This document shows, piece after piece, positions 48,295 to 57,129 of a stretch of DNA of 64,000 bases. Both the position numbers and the translations under genes were made by a program. Location: positions 1 through 64,000 of the forward strand of contig NZ_NIWT01000003.1 in NCBI RefSeq assembly GCF_002236115.1. The letters are read 5' to 3'. Each line of letters starts with the position of its first letter. Position 1 is the stretch's first letter. The notes beneath the pieces are model-generated. The model saw only the letters and a program-made list of their open reading frames with translations, was not told the origin of the DNA and made no database searches. This DNA is from Pseudomonas jessenii (lineage in GTDB: Bacteria; Pseudomonadota; Gammaproteobacteria; Pseudomonadales; Pseudomonadaceae).

Positions 48295-48372
48295 CATCGC
48301 GAGCAAGCTCGCTCCCACCTTGGATTTATGCCGTTCATAAACCCTGTGGGAGCGAGCTTGCTCGCGATGAGG
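48295..48372. repeat. Inverted REP pair within the atu operon
   Basis: Two REP copies (48295-48319 and 48342-48372) lie in the 119-bp gap between atuE and atuF. They interrupt an otherwise tightly packed operon and could lower atuF expression relative to atuABCDE. Confidence 0.92.
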
Positions 48373-48409
48373 CCCGACCAGACACCGCTAAAAATCAGAG
48401 AGCCTACCC

Positions 48410-50371
48410 ATGCCCGGACTCAAAAAAATCCTCATCGCCAACCGCGGTGAAATCGCCTGCCGCATCCAGCGCACGGCCCAGACGCTGGGCTATCGCACGG
48501 TCGCCGTGTTCAGCGACGCTGACGCCGATGCACTGCACGTGCGGATAGCCGACGAGGCGGTCAACATCGGTCCGGCCCCGGTGCAACAGTCTTACCTGAA
48601 CATCCAGGCCATCCTCGACGCAGCCCGGCGCACGGGCGCGGATGCGATCCATCCGGGCTACGGTTTCCTTTCGGAAAACGCCGGGTTTGCCCTCGCGTGC
48701 AGGGACGCTGGCATCACCTTCATCGGCCCCAGCCCCGAGGCCATTGAACTGATGGGCAGCAAGCGCCTGTCGAAAATCGCCATGATCGAAGCCGGTGTGC
48801 CGTGCATCAACGGCTATCAAGGCGCCGGGCAGGACGATGCCACCCTGGGCCGTGAAGCCGAGCGCATCGGCTATCCGTTGATGATCAAGGCCAGCGCCGG
48901 CGGCGGGGGACGCGGTATGCGCCTGGTGCACGACGCCAGCGACTTGCTGGAGCAGATTCGCACCGCGCGCTCCGAAGCCCTGAACGGTTTTGGCAGCGGT
49001 GAACTGATCCTCGAACAGGCACTGGTCGAACCCCGTCACGTCGAGGTCCAGCTGTTCGGTGACCGGCATGGCAACCTGATTTACCTCGGCGAGCGCGATT
49101 GTTCAGTGCAGCGCCGGCATCAGAAAGTCATCGAGGAAGCGCCCTGCCCGGTGATGACCGCCGAGCTGCGCCAGGCCATGGGCGAAGCGGCGCTCAAGGC
49201 CGGGCGAGCGGTAAAGTACGTCGGCGCGGGCACCGTGGAGTTTTTGCTGGATGCGCGCGGGCAGTTCTACTTCCTGGAGATGAACACCCGGCTGCAAGTG
49301 GAGCACCCGGTGACCGAACTGATCACCGGGCTGGATCTGGTGGCCTGGCAGTTGAGCATCGCCGAAGGGCAACCGCTGCCTTTGCGTCAGGAACAGGTGC
49401 AACTCACGGGCCACGCCATGGAAGTGCGCCTGTATGCCGAAGACCCGGCCCAGGGTTTCCTGCCGCAAACCGGGCGCGTCGTGGCCTGGGAACCGGCATT
49501 GCAGGACGGCGTGCGGATCGACCACGGCCTGATCGAAGGCCAGGTCATCAGCCCTTTCTACGACCCGATGCTCGGCAAGCTCATCGCTCACGGTGCCACC
49601 CGCGAAGAAGCCCGTCGCAAATTGTTGCGGGCGGTCCAAGACAGCGTGCTGCTGGGGCTGAAAAGCAATCAACGCCTGCTTGCCAGCCTGCTGGAACATC
49701 CGCAGTTCGCCAGCGGTGATTTCAGTACCGGGTTCATCGCGCAGCACTTCACCGATCACGCCTGCCTGCATCCCGAAACCCCTGGCGCGCACCACTTGGC
49801 CATCGCCGCCGCCCTGTTCTATCAGGCTGCGGCGCAGGCTCACCTGTCCCCGCTTGGCGGTTGGCGCAACAACGCCAGCGTGCCGCTGCACTATCGCATC
49901 GGCCTTGAGGATCAGGACTGGCCGGTAGCGTTGCAGGCGATCCCGGGCGAGCCGTTACGCATTCAGGTCGCCGAGCGCAGCCTCGAACTGAAGATCATCC
50001 ACAGCGACGGACGCTGGGCCACCCTGGATATCGAAGGCGTTCGCCAACGCCACGCTTATCGCCTGGAGGCCGGGCGTCTTTGGCTGTTCACCCGACCGGG
50101 CAGTCTGCAGTTCGTGGATCGCACCCAGGTGCAGGTTACCGGCCAGGCCAGTGTCAGCTCCGGCACCCTCAAGGCACCGATGGACGGGGCGATTGTCGAC
50201 GTCCTGGTCAACGAAGGCAGCCAGGTGACCAAGGGCCAACTGCTGGTGGTACTGGAGGCGATGAAAATGGAGCACCCATTGAAATCGGGCATCGACGGTG
50301 TTCTCAAGCGCTTGCAAGTGAAAGTCGGGGATCAGGTGAAAAACCGGCAGATTCTATTGGAGGTCGAATAA
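48410..50371 (+). CDS. atuF: Geranyl-CoA carboxylase alpha (biotin) subunit AtuF
   Basis: A 653-residue protein with an N-terminal biotin carboxylase (residues 1-450: KKILIANRGEIACRI, ASAGGGGRGM, FLEMNTRLQVEHPVTE), a middle linker domain and a C-terminal biotin carrier domain with biotinylated K619 in EAMKMEHP. With AtuC it forms geranyl-CoA carboxylase. The atuG and atuH genes that follow in P. aeruginosa are absent here; an unrelated exonuclease gene comes next. Confidence 0.93.
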   Translation: MPGLKKILIANRGEIACRIQRTAQTLGYRTVAVFSDADADALHVRIADEAVNIGPAPVQQSYLNIQAILDAARRTGADAIHPGYGFLSENAGFALACRDAGITFIGPSPEAIELMGSKRLSKIAMIEAGVPCINGYQGAGQDDATLGREAERIGYPLMIKASAGGGGRGMRLVHDASDLLEQIRTARSEALNGFGSGELILEQALVEPRHVEVQLFGDRHGNLIYLGERDCSVQRRHQKVIEEAPCPVMTAELRQAMGEAALKAGRAVKYVGAGTVEFLLDARGQFYFLEMNTRLQVEHPVTELITGLDLVAWQLSIAEGQPLPLRQEQVQLTGHAMEVRLYAEDPAQGFLPQTGRVVAWEPALQDGVRIDHGLIEGQVISPFYDPMLGKLIAHGATREEARRKLLRAVQDSVLLGLKSNQRLLASLLEHPQFASGDFSTGFIAQHFTDHACLHPETPGAHHLAIAAALFYQAAAQAHLSPLGGWRNNASVPLHYRIGLEDQDWPVALQAIPGEPLRIQVAERSLELKIIHSDGRWATLDIEGVRQRHAYRLEAGRLWLFTRPGSLQFVDRTQVQVTGQASVSSGTLKAPMDGAIVDVLVNEGSQVTKGQLLVVLEAMKMEHPLKSGIDGVLKRLQVKVGDQVKNRQILLEVE

Positions 50372-50441
50372 GGCGCTAGGCGGAACCGCCGGGTTTGGCT
50401 ACGCTCAAAGCTATCAGGATGCGGATACCAGGAACCCTGCA

Positions 50442-50984
50442 ATGCCTCATTGGCTGGTCATTGATCTGGAGGCCACCACCGATGAGGGTGGATGGCCCGT
50501 AACAGATATGGAAATCATTGAAATCGGCGCCACTCTGGTGGACCGCAAGGGGCGTGAACTGGACCAGTTCCAGCGCTTCGTCCGCCCTGTTCGGCGGCCG
50601 TTGCTGACGCCGTTTTGCCGCGAGCTGACGCACATCACCCAAGCCAACATCGATGCCGCGCAACCGCTGGGCGAAGTCTGGCCGGCGTTCGAACGTTGGC
50701 TCGGCCAACACCACACGCGACTTGAGGGCTGGGCCAGTTGGGGCGATTACGATCGCAAGCAACTGCTTCAGGATTGGCAGCAACTGGGACTCGCCAGCAT
50801 GCTGGCCAACGTACCGCACATGAACCTCAAACAGCGTTTTGCCAAGGCCAGGCGCCTGGAACGTCCGTTGGGATTAAACGGCGCGTTGCAACTGGCCGGC
50901 TTGCAGTTCAACGGCCAACAACACCGGGCGCTGGAAGATGCGCGCAATACCGCACGCCTGCTGCCGCTGGTTCTGCCGCTTTAG
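50442..50984 (+). CDS. DEDDh-family 3'-5' exonuclease
   Basis: A 180-residue protein with the exonuclease fold: Exo I VIDLEAT (D and E), Exo II near WASWGDYDRKQL and Exo III HRALEDARNTARLLPLVL with H and D. The arrangement with an ERI1/KapD-like DLEAT start suggests a nuclease trimming short RNA or DNA 3' ends. Single-gene unit between atuF and ppnP. Confidence 0.85.
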   Translation: MPHWLVIDLEATTDEGGWPVTDMEIIEIGATLVDRKGRELDQFQRFVRPVRRPLLTPFCRELTHITQANIDAAQPLGEVWPAFERWLGQHHTRLEGWASWGDYDRKQLLQDWQQLGLASMLANVPHMNLKQRFAKARRLERPLGLNGALQLAGLQFNGQQHRALEDARNTARLLPLVLPL

Positions 50985-51053
50985 ACAGGTGACGACGCCA
51001 AGGGCCTTGTGCATACTGGCCAGCCCTTTTTAGCCCTTTTCGAGGAATCGCCC

Positions 51054-51338
51054 ATGTTTAAAGTCAACGAGTACTTCGACGGCACCGTCAAGTCGATCGC
51101 CTTTGGCACCGCAGAAGGTCCAGCGACCATCGGCGTCATGGCTCCGGGCGAGTACGAATTCGGCACCAGCCAGCGTGAAATCATGCACGTGGTCAGCGGC
51201 GCATTGACCGTCAAACTGCCCGACAGCAGCGACTGGGAAACCTTCGCCGCCGGCAGCCAGTTCAACGTGCCGGCCAACAGCAAGTTCCAGCTGAAAGTCG
51301 CCGTCGACACCGCTTACCTGTGCGAATACCGCGGCTAA
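51054..51338 (+). CDS. ppnP: Pyrimidine/purine nucleoside phosphorylase PpnP
   Basis: A 94-residue cupin (start at 51054, GAGGAA upstream) matching the PpnP/DUF1255 family: [20 protein letters not shown], then [13 protein letters not shown] and a C-terminal AYLCEYRG. PpnP splits several nucleosides with phosphate in E. coli. Length is typical. It is followed by a strong terminator. Confidence 0.92.
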   Translation: MFKVNEYFDGTVKSIAFGTAEGPATIGVMAPGEYEFGTSQREIMHVVSGALTVKLPDSSDWETFAAGSQFNVPANSKFQLKVAVDTAYLCEYRG

Positions 51339-51360
51339 AACCCGCAGGCTTCACTGCAAT

Positions 51361-51396
51361 AAAAAATGCCCGTGTTTTTCGACACGGGCATTTTTT
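51361..51396. terminator. Bidirectional terminator, ppnP / MOSC gene
   Basis: AATGCCCGTGT pairs with ACACGGGCATT, flanked by six A on the left and six T on the right, between convergent genes. Confidence 0.93.
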
Positions 51397-51409
51397 ATTC
51401 TGCGCAAAA

Positions 51410-52216
51410 TTACTCGAGGATCTCCACCGGCATGCCGACTTCGAGTCGTCCGTTGCCGTCGTTGACCAGGTTCTGGCCGAACATTGCACCGTCTGCCTGC
51501 GAGCGATACTTCTGCAACGTGGCCAAGGGTTCGCGATCATCGCTGCGCTCCCCGGTTTGCGGGTCAATGGTGGTCAGGATGCAGCGTGAACAGGACTTGA
51601 CCACGCGGAACTCGACCTCGCCGATACGGATACGCTTCCAGCCGTCCTCGGCGAAGGCTGCACTGCCTTCGATCACCAGATTTGGCCGGAAACGCAGCAT
51701 CTCCAACGGACGCCCGACCCGTTGCGACAAGTCCTCGAGGGAGGCCTGACCAATCAGCAACAGCGGATAGCCGTCGGCGAACGCCACCTGGTCGTCATCC
51801 TTGCCGTAGCCAGCTTCCGTCATCCGCGCCCGATCCAGTGGCACTTGCACCAGGCGTGTCGGTTTGCCGATGAACTGGCTGACCCAGGCCCCTGCTTCAT
51901 CGCCTGCATCGGGGACGCGCAAGGTATCGCGCCAGATCGTCACGCCACGCAGTTCTGCATCGTTACCGGGCACAGCAATGTCGATCGGCGATTGGCCGGG
52001 CGCGCTGAGGGTCAAGCCACCTTCGGCATTCCACAGCGCCGACAACTGGCTCATCTGCGCCACCGCACGCTGGGTCAGGAAACGCCCGCTGGCCTCATCC
52101 ACCAGCATCCAGCGTCGATCGCCGTCCAGCCCCAGCTTGTCGAGGCCGACTTGCTGCAAGACCTCGCCTTTGCCGGATTTCAACGGATAACGATACAGCG
52201 CGCTCAGACGCAACAT
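51410..52216 (-). CDS. MOSC-domain protein, YcbX-like
   Basis: A 268-residue protein (start at 52216, AGGGAGCTGG upstream) with an N-terminal MOSC_N beta-barrel (LSALYRYPLKSGKGEVLQQ) and a C-terminal MOSC domain with the cofactor cysteine in SCSRCILTTIDPQTGER. The family binds molybdenum cofactor, and YcbX reduces N-hydroxylated bases and similar compounds. This version lacks the C-terminal ferredoxin domain of E. coli YcbX. Moco genes lie about 6 kb away. Confidence 0.87.
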   Translation of the reverse strand: MLRLSALYRYPLKSGKGEVLQQVGLDKLGLDGDRRWMLVDEASGRFLTQRAVAQMSQLSALWNAEGGLTLSAPGQSPIDIAVPGNDAELRGVTIWRDTLRVPDAGDEAGAWVSQFIGKPTRLVQVPLDRARMTEAGYGKDDDQVAFADGYPLLLIGQASLEDLSQRVGRPLEMLRFRPNLVIEGSAAFAEDGWKRIRIGEVEFRVVKSCSRCILTTIDPQTGERSDDREPLATLQKYRSQADGAMFGQNLVNDGNGRLEVGMPVEILE

Positions 52217-52285
52217 GGCCAGCTCCCTGGTAGGTAAAAACGCCACCCTATACGAGCTTGGTCAGCGAATCAAAGTGCAAAAACC

Positions 52286-52386
52286 CTGCAGGAGCGAGCT
52301 CGCTCGCGAAAAACCCAAGGACGCCGCCGGGCATCTGGTTTTACGCGTTATCGTTCAAGACCATCGCGAGCGAGCTCGCTCCTACA
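52286..52386. repeat. Inverted REP pair
   Basis: Two REP copies (52286-52312 and 52360-52386) between the MOSC gene start and the end of cheV. The inner spacer (GACGCCGC..., ...TATCGTTCAAGACCATCG) resembles the spacers of the pairs at 18412 and 38170, so these belong to one REP subfamily. Confidence 0.9.
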
Positions 52387-52410
52387 TCCTACAGGTTGAC
52401 CATGGCCTGA

Positions 52411-53346
52411 TCAGGCCGGTACTTCGTCGAGCATCAAACGCTGGCGCACCACGTCGACGAGTTTGTCCGGCTGGAATTTGGAGAGGAAATTGTCGCAGCC
52501 GACCTTCTTCACCATCGAGTCGTTGAAGCTGCCGGACAGCGAGGTGTGCAGCACCACGTACAAGCCGCGCAGGCGCGGGTCGTTACGGATCTCGGTGGTC
52601 AGGCGATAGCCATCCATTTCCGGCATTTCCGCATCGGTGAAGACCATCAGCAGTTTTTCGGTCATGTCCACGCCGGTATCAGCCCAGGCCTTGAGCATGT
52701 TCAAGGCCTTCAACCCGTCGCTGGCAATATGCATCTTCACGCCCAGCTGTCCCAGGGTATCGCGCAATTGCGCCAGGGCCACGTTCGAGTCATCCACCAG
52801 CAGCACCTCACGGCCACGGGCACGTTCCAGCACCGGATCTTCGAGCTTGTCGCGGGAGACTTTGGCGTTGTACGGGACGATTTCGGCCAGAACCTTTTCG
52901 ACGTCGATGATTTCCACCAGTTGATCATCGACCTTGCTGATGGCCGTCAGGTAGTGCTGGCGGCCGGCGCTGCTCGGGGGCGGCAGGATGGCTTCCCAGT
53001 TCATGTTGACGATCCGGTCCACGCCACCGACCAGGAAGGCCTGAACCGAACGGTTGTATTCGGTGACGATAATCGTGCTGCCAGGCCCCGGCACCAGCGG
53101 GCGCATGCCAATGGCCTGGGAAAGGTCGATCACCGGCAGGGTCTGGCCACGCAGGTTGACCACGCCGCACACAAAAGGATGCCGCTGCGGCATCAGCGTC
53201 AACTTTGGCAGCTGCAGGACTTCCTGTACTTTAAAGACGTTGATCGCGAACAATTGCCGTCCGGCGAGCCGGAACATGAGAATTTCCAGGCGATTCTCAC
53301 CCACCAGTTGCGTGCGTTGGTCTACCGTGTCGAGAATGCCGGCCAT
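52411..53346 (-). CDS. cheV: Chemotaxis coupling protein CheV
   Basis: A 311-residue protein (start at 53346, GGAG 8 bases upstream) with an N-terminal CheW-like domain (residues 1-150, VCGVVNLRGQTLPVIDLSQAIG) and a C-terminal receiver domain (VLLVDDSN, phospho-acceptor in MVFTDAEMPEMDG, K of FLSKFQ). CheV couples chemoreceptors to CheA and adapts through phosphorylation. It stands apart from other chemotaxis genes but has its own sigma-28 promoter. Confidence 0.93.
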   Translation of the reverse strand: MAGILDTVDQRTQLVGENRLEILMFRLAGRQLFAINVFKVQEVLQLPKLTLMPQRHPFVCGVVNLRGQTLPVIDLSQAIGMRPLVPGPGSTIIVTEYNRSVQAFLVGGVDRIVNMNWEAILPPPSSAGRQHYLTAISKVDDQLVEIIDVEKVLAEIVPYNAKVSRDKLEDPVLERARGREVLLVDDSNVALAQLRDTLGQLGVKMHIASDGLKALNMLKAWADTGVDMTEKLLMVFTDAEMPEMDGYRLTTEIRNDPRLRGLYVVLHTSLSGSFNDSMVKKVGCDNFLSKFQPDKLVDVVRQRLMLDEVPA

Positions 53347-53389
53347 CAATGACTCCAGGTCTTGTTCGGATGAATTCACTCAAGGAAGG

Positions 53390-53416
53390 TTATCGGCTGT
53401 TTTTGCCGAAGCTTGA
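53390..53416 (-). promoter_or_regulatory. Sigma-28 (FliA) promoter of cheV
   Basis: On the minus strand TCAAGCTT (53416-53409), 11 bp, then GCCGATAA (53397-53390). The -10 is a perfect FliA element, and the -35 resembles TAAAGTTT with the right spacing. It is 44 bp before the cheV start. Confidence 0.85.
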
Positions 53417-53809
53417 CCCTCTCTAAAATGCCACGCCCGGCCATTGATGTCACATTAACATCATGCTTTACTGGCGCGGTGATTACATCTGCTGCACTTC
53501 TGCGCCCCGCGACCATTGTTCGAGCGAAAAGTTCCACTGCGTAAGGGATTCCCCTATCAATAATCAGGCGCAACCTGATATTCGCAATATCCGATAGCCA
53601 TTAATGTGACGCCATTCTCATTGCATGAACGGAGTCAGGCTTTTGTGTGCGATCGCAAGTCAGTGGCCAACCACCCTCTCGTGTCCCCCAGCCTGTTTCC
53701 GGGCCAGCCGCTACTCGTTCATCCGACGACTCGGTAATGCCGGAGTTCCGACCGCCCTCGTCGACACACACGATATCCCCTCATTTGACATGACGTTGTG
53801 GAGATAAGT
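53417..53809. other. Intergenic region, cheV to Hpt-like gene
   Basis: About 390 bases with no convincing gene. It holds a 10-bp inverted repeat (GTCACATTAA at 53449-53458 and TTAATGTGAC at 53601-53610), 142 bp apart, which could be two sites for one regulator. Confidence 0.5.
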
Positions 53810-54280
53810 ATGCCGAACGACCGTAAAGAGTGGGCCCAGCGTCTCACGGGGTTTCTTGTCGAGGCTGAAACACTCCTGGCTAAAACCGAGGAATGCCTGA
53901 GTCATCTGCAGTTGATCAGCAATGACAAGGACGCCATCGACTGTTTGCTCAGCACACTGCTCAAGCTGGCCAACAAGGCTGATGCCCTGGCGTTGGCGGC
54001 CGTGTCTGAATTTTCTCTGCATATTCATGGCCTGCTGAACCACGCACAGAACACCATGTGTCTGCACGACGAGGCGCTGAGTGCCCTGAAAGACTGCCTG
54101 ACCCTGGTTGCCTGGCAACTCGAGCTCATCGACCAGACCACCGGACAGCTCAGTCTCGACGACAGCGAGCAGGTCACCCTGATCGAAGCCTTTGCCTTTC
54201 AGGTCGGGCAAAGCCGGTTTCAACCACCTGTCAACTCCAGGCCCTTCACCCTCGTATCCTATTCAGAGCGACAGGCCTGA
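53810..54280 (+). CDS. Small helical protein, degenerate Hpt-like
   Basis: A 156-residue soluble protein, start at 53810 with GGAGATAAGT before the ATG. It is almost entirely amphipathic helix. The segment LLSTLLKLANKADALALAAV followed by SEFSLHIHGLLNHAQ aligns without gaps, by eye, to the CheA phosphotransfer helices, but leucine stands where the phospho-histidine should be. It sits between cheV and a two-component pair. It may be a regulator or docking partner of a kinase rather than a phosphotransfer protein. The family is not recognised, so this is inference. Confidence 0.6.
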   Translation: MPNDRKEWAQRLTGFLVEAETLLAKTEECLSHLQLISNDKDAIDCLLSTLLKLANKADALALAAVSEFSLHIHGLLNHAQNTMCLHDEALSALKDCLTLVAWQLELIDQTTGQLSLDDSEQVTLIEAFAFQVGQSRFQPPVNSRPFTLVSYSERQA

Positions 54281-54286
54281 ACTTTC

Positions 54287-54311
54287 CACACCATGCCGCA
54301 TGGCGTGTTTT
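54287..54311 (+). terminator. Terminator after Hpt-like gene
   Basis: CACACCATGC and GCATGGCGTG pair at nine of ten positions with almost no loop and are followed by TTTT. It lies directly after the stop codon of the Hpt-like gene. Confidence 0.6.
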
Positions 54312-54678
54312 GGTTATCAATACCGCGCTGTAACTTGAGTGCGCACACGTCGCAAATGAATACTTCGTAGCTATAAGCGACACTTTTAAACAACTGGCAT
54401 TTTGCGACGGCAACAACCCACTTGTTCCATTATGGAAGCATCGTCAAAACGACTGGATTCCTGACTTTTCGGACATACATACGGACGCGACCAACGGTAT
54501 CTTAGGTGCTACTATGCCGCCTGTTAGTTGACGCCAATTAATGGCAGTGTGATCGCAGCCGAATACAGGTCGCTGCAGTTCGCAGCTGAACTCGTCGGCG
54601 CTCCACATAAAAAAACAGGGGCCTGTCAGCCAGCATGACCGGTCAGCCCGCAGCGAACATCCATTGGCTCCATCCGCT
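54312..54678. other. Intergenic region before sensor kinase
   Basis: About 370 bases, locally AT-richer than the neighbours, with no convincing gene. It should hold the promoter of the kinase/regulator pair, but no clear -35/-10 with good spacing could be chosen. Confidence 0.5.
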
Positions 54679-55572
54679 ATGCACGCCAGCCTCAAGTCAA
54701 TCGCCACGTGGCCACCCTCCCGAGCAAATGCACGCCTATTCACGCTGTTGCTATGTGCCTGCTCGACCCTCGGCAGCTTGCTGGTCCATGGCTTGTCCAT
54801 TCCGTTGCCCCTGTCATTGCTGGTGCTCAACGTTGCGGCGCTGACCAGTGTTGCCGTGCAGTACTGCCTCTCGCGCAAATCGATCAAATTCCAGCCTCAG
54901 GAACTGGCGGACCGGCTGTTGCAGGTCCAGGAAAACGAGCGTCACCGGCTGAGCCGCGAACTGCATGACGACATCGGTCAATTGCTGACCGCCGCCAAAC
55001 TGCAAAGCGACTGGCTCAAACGCCGGATGCCCGAAGAGCTCCAGGGACAATGCGCGGTCCTCTGCGACACGCTGGAAGAAACCCTGGCCAAAGTTCGTGA
55101 CGTATCCGCCATTCTCAATCCCCGGCAGTTGACCAGCCTTGGGCTGGAAGCCAGTCTGCGGGCACACCTGCTCAAGACCCTGGCCAACACCCCGGTGCAC
55201 TGGAGCCTGGAATGCCAGCAGCGCCTGACCGGCATACCGGAGGAAATGGCCGTGGCAGCTTTCCGTATTACCCAGGAAGCGGTCACCAACATCCTGCGAC
55301 ATGCCCAGGCCAAGAACCTGCTGGTATGCCTGCAGCGCCTGCCTCAAGGCCTGAAGTTGCAGATCAGCGATGATGGTCAGGGTTTCGCGCCCGCAACAGA
55401 CCCTGGTCGTGAAGGGCAGCGCGGTATGGCCGGGATGTCGGAACGGATCGATCAACTGGGCGGCACACTGACCGTTACCAGCGAGCCGGGCAAAGGCACT
55501 CAAATCGAAGCTCTTTTTCCCTGGGCGCCCCGTGCGCTCGAACGGGCCAGTTCGAATAAGGTTATGCATTGA
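54679..55572 (+). CDS. NarX-type sensor histidine kinase
   Basis: A 297-residue kinase from ATG 54679 (a TTG at 54664 is possible). Two closely spaced N-terminal membrane helices (LFTLLLCACSTLGSLLVHG, LPLSLLVLNVAALTSVAVQ) leave almost no periplasmic loop. A HisKA_3 domain has H96 in ELHDDIGQLL, and a HATPase domain follows (DDGQGFAPA, GQRGMAGMSERI). Absence of a sensor loop suggests detection within the membrane or through a partner. Its stop overlaps the regulator start. Confidence 0.85.
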   Translation: MHASLKSIATWPPSRANARLFTLLLCACSTLGSLLVHGLSIPLPLSLLVLNVAALTSVAVQYCLSRKSIKFQPQELADRLLQVQENERHRLSRELHDDIGQLLTAAKLQSDWLKRRMPEELQGQCAVLCDTLEETLAKVRDVSAILNPRQLTSLGLEASLRAHLLKTLANTPVHWSLECQQRLTGIPEEMAVAAFRITQEAVTNILRHAQAKNLLVCLQRLPQGLKLQISDDGQGFAPATDPGREGQRGMAGMSERIDQLGGTLTVTSEPGKGTQIEALFPWAPRALERASSNKVMH

Positions 55573-56228
55573 CTTGTAACTTACTACTGGTGGATGACCA
55601 CTCGCTGATCAGGGCTGGCGTGCGCGCCCTGGTAATGGATCTGCCCGGCTATGCCGTCATCGGTGAGGCCAGTGACGGCTCGCAGCTGCTCGAAATGGTT
55701 GGGCGTCTCTCCCCGGATATTATCCTGCTGGATATTTCGATGCGCCAGACCGGCGGCCTCGAAGCCTTGCAGCAACTCAAGCGGGTGCGCCCGCAGAGCA
55801 AGGTCCTGATCCTCTCGATGCACACCGACCCTGCCCTGATCATGCAGGCGCTGGAGTCCGGAGCCCATGGCTACCTGCTCAAGGACACCACGGCGACCGA
55901 ACTCGAGCACGCGCTGGAAGCCTTGCGCAACAACGAGCGCTATCTGAGCCCGGCCATTGCCCACACAGTGATCACTCAGGCACTGACCCGAAACCAGAAG
56001 CACCGACCCGAACCTGCCGACTCGCACAACCTGACGGCACGTCAGCTGGAAATCCTGCGGTTGATCGTTCGCGGAAAATCCACCCGAGAGATCGCCAACG
56101 GCCTGGGGTTGAGCGTCAAGACCGTCGAAACCCACCGCTCGCAGATCATGAAGCGCTTGCAGATCTACGATGTGGCCGGCCTGGTGCTGTTTGCCGTACG
56201 TGAACAAATCATCAGCCTCGATGACTAG
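55569..56228 (+). CDS. NarL/FixJ-family response regulator with TTG start
   Basis: A 219-residue regulator with a receiver domain (D9-D10, phospho-acceptor D55 in LLDISMRQ, K of YLLKDT) and a LuxR-type helix-turn-helix (LTARQLEILRLIVRGKSTREIANGLGLSVKTVETHRSQIMKRL). The only start that preserves the receiver is TTG at 55569, overlapping the kinase stop (TTGA), so translation is probably coupled. The last 17 bases overlap the convergent yegS gene. Targets unknown. Confidence 0.87.
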   Translation: MTCNLLLVDDHSLIRAGVRALVMDLPGYAVIGEASDGSQLLEMVGRLSPDIILLDISMRQTGGLEALQQLKRVRPQSKVLILSMHTDPALIMQALESGAHGYLLKDTTATELEHALEALRNNERYLSPAIAHTVITQALTRNQKHRPEPADSHNLTARQLEILRLIVRGKSTREIANGLGLSVKTVETHRSQIMKRLQIYDVAGLVLFAVREQIISLDD

Positions 56229-57129
56229 GCACTTCACTGTCGCGTAACAACGGCGAATTCTCAGGTAGATGCACGAGTAAAGCCGCCGGGCGAACCGAGA
56301 AACGCAGGCTGTCCCCTTCCAGCGGTTCACCATCAAGGTTGATGTACAGCCCTTCCGAAACCTTGATCTCGACCCAGGGCAGGCGCGCCCGAACAAACAT
56401 GCTGTCGATGCCAAAGCCTTCGGTCAGCAGGTTTTTCAAAGTACTGACCACCTCCTGCGGTGCCGGCAGGATGCTGATATCCAGCAAACCGTCATCAACC
56501 AGTGCCTGCGGGCACAATTCCCGCCCGCCTCCGGCCTGCCGACCATTGCCGATGCCCAGTGCCAGCAGATCGCCGCGCCAGTGAAAGTCCGGCCCCTGCA
56601 ATTCACCGTACGCGGTATGCAGCTCATTGAAGCGTGACAAGCCGGTGAACAGATACGCCGCACCGCCGAGGATTTTCTTCAGATCCTCCGGGGTGTTCGC
56701 TGTGACATGACTGCCGAACCCACCGGTCGCCATGTTCAAGAATATCTGCCCATCAACCTCCCCCAGATCAATGGCAGTCGGCACGCTATCGAGCAGCTCC
56801 AGCGCCTGATCGGGTTCCAGGGACACACCCGCCGCACGCGCAAAATCATTGGCGGTACCTAGCGGCATCAATACCAGGCTGGCTTTTATCGAATGCTGCG
56901 CCATAGCCTCGGCAATATCGCGCAAGGTGCCATCGCCACCGCCGGCAATGATGTATCGATACCCGGCCGCCAACGCTTCGCCCACCAGCCTTTGCGCATC
57001 GCCGGCTTCCCAGGTCAATCGAACAGCCAGCTCCCGACCTCGCTCACGCTGGCTTTCGACGGCGGTGCGAACCGCCTCGTTGAGCGCTTGCTTGCCATGC
57101 AGAATCAATAGCGCCTTGCGATCGCTCAT
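56212..57129 (-). CDS. yegS: Lipid kinase YegS
   Basis: A 305-residue diacylglycerol-kinase-fold protein with GGGDGTLRDIAEAM (nucleotide-binding), PLGTANDFARAAG and NLDGEPLEGD. It matches YegS, which phosphorylates lipids such as phosphatidylglycerol. Length is typical. Convergent with, and overlapping by 17 bp, the preceding response regulator gene. Confidence 0.92.
   Translation of the reverse strand: MSDRKALLILHGKQALNEAVRTAVESQRERGRELAVRLTWEAGDAQRLVGEALAAGYRYIIAGGGDGTLRDIAEAMAQHSIKASLVLMPLGTANDFARAAGVSLEPDQALELLDSVPTAIDLGEVDGQIFLNMATGGFGSHVTANTPEDLKKILGGAAYLFTGLSRFNELHTAYGELQGPDFHWRGDLLALGIGNGRQAGGGRELCPQALVDDGLLDISILPAPQEVVSTLKNLLTEGFGIDSMFVRARLPWVEIKVSEGLYINLDGEPLEGDSLRFSVRPAALLVHLPENSPLLRDSEVPSHRG

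Noticed and set aside
53625..53807. A 60-codon frame before the Hpt-like gene
   Set aside because: No ribosome site, unlike composition, and it would overlap the Shine-Dalgarno of the real gene.
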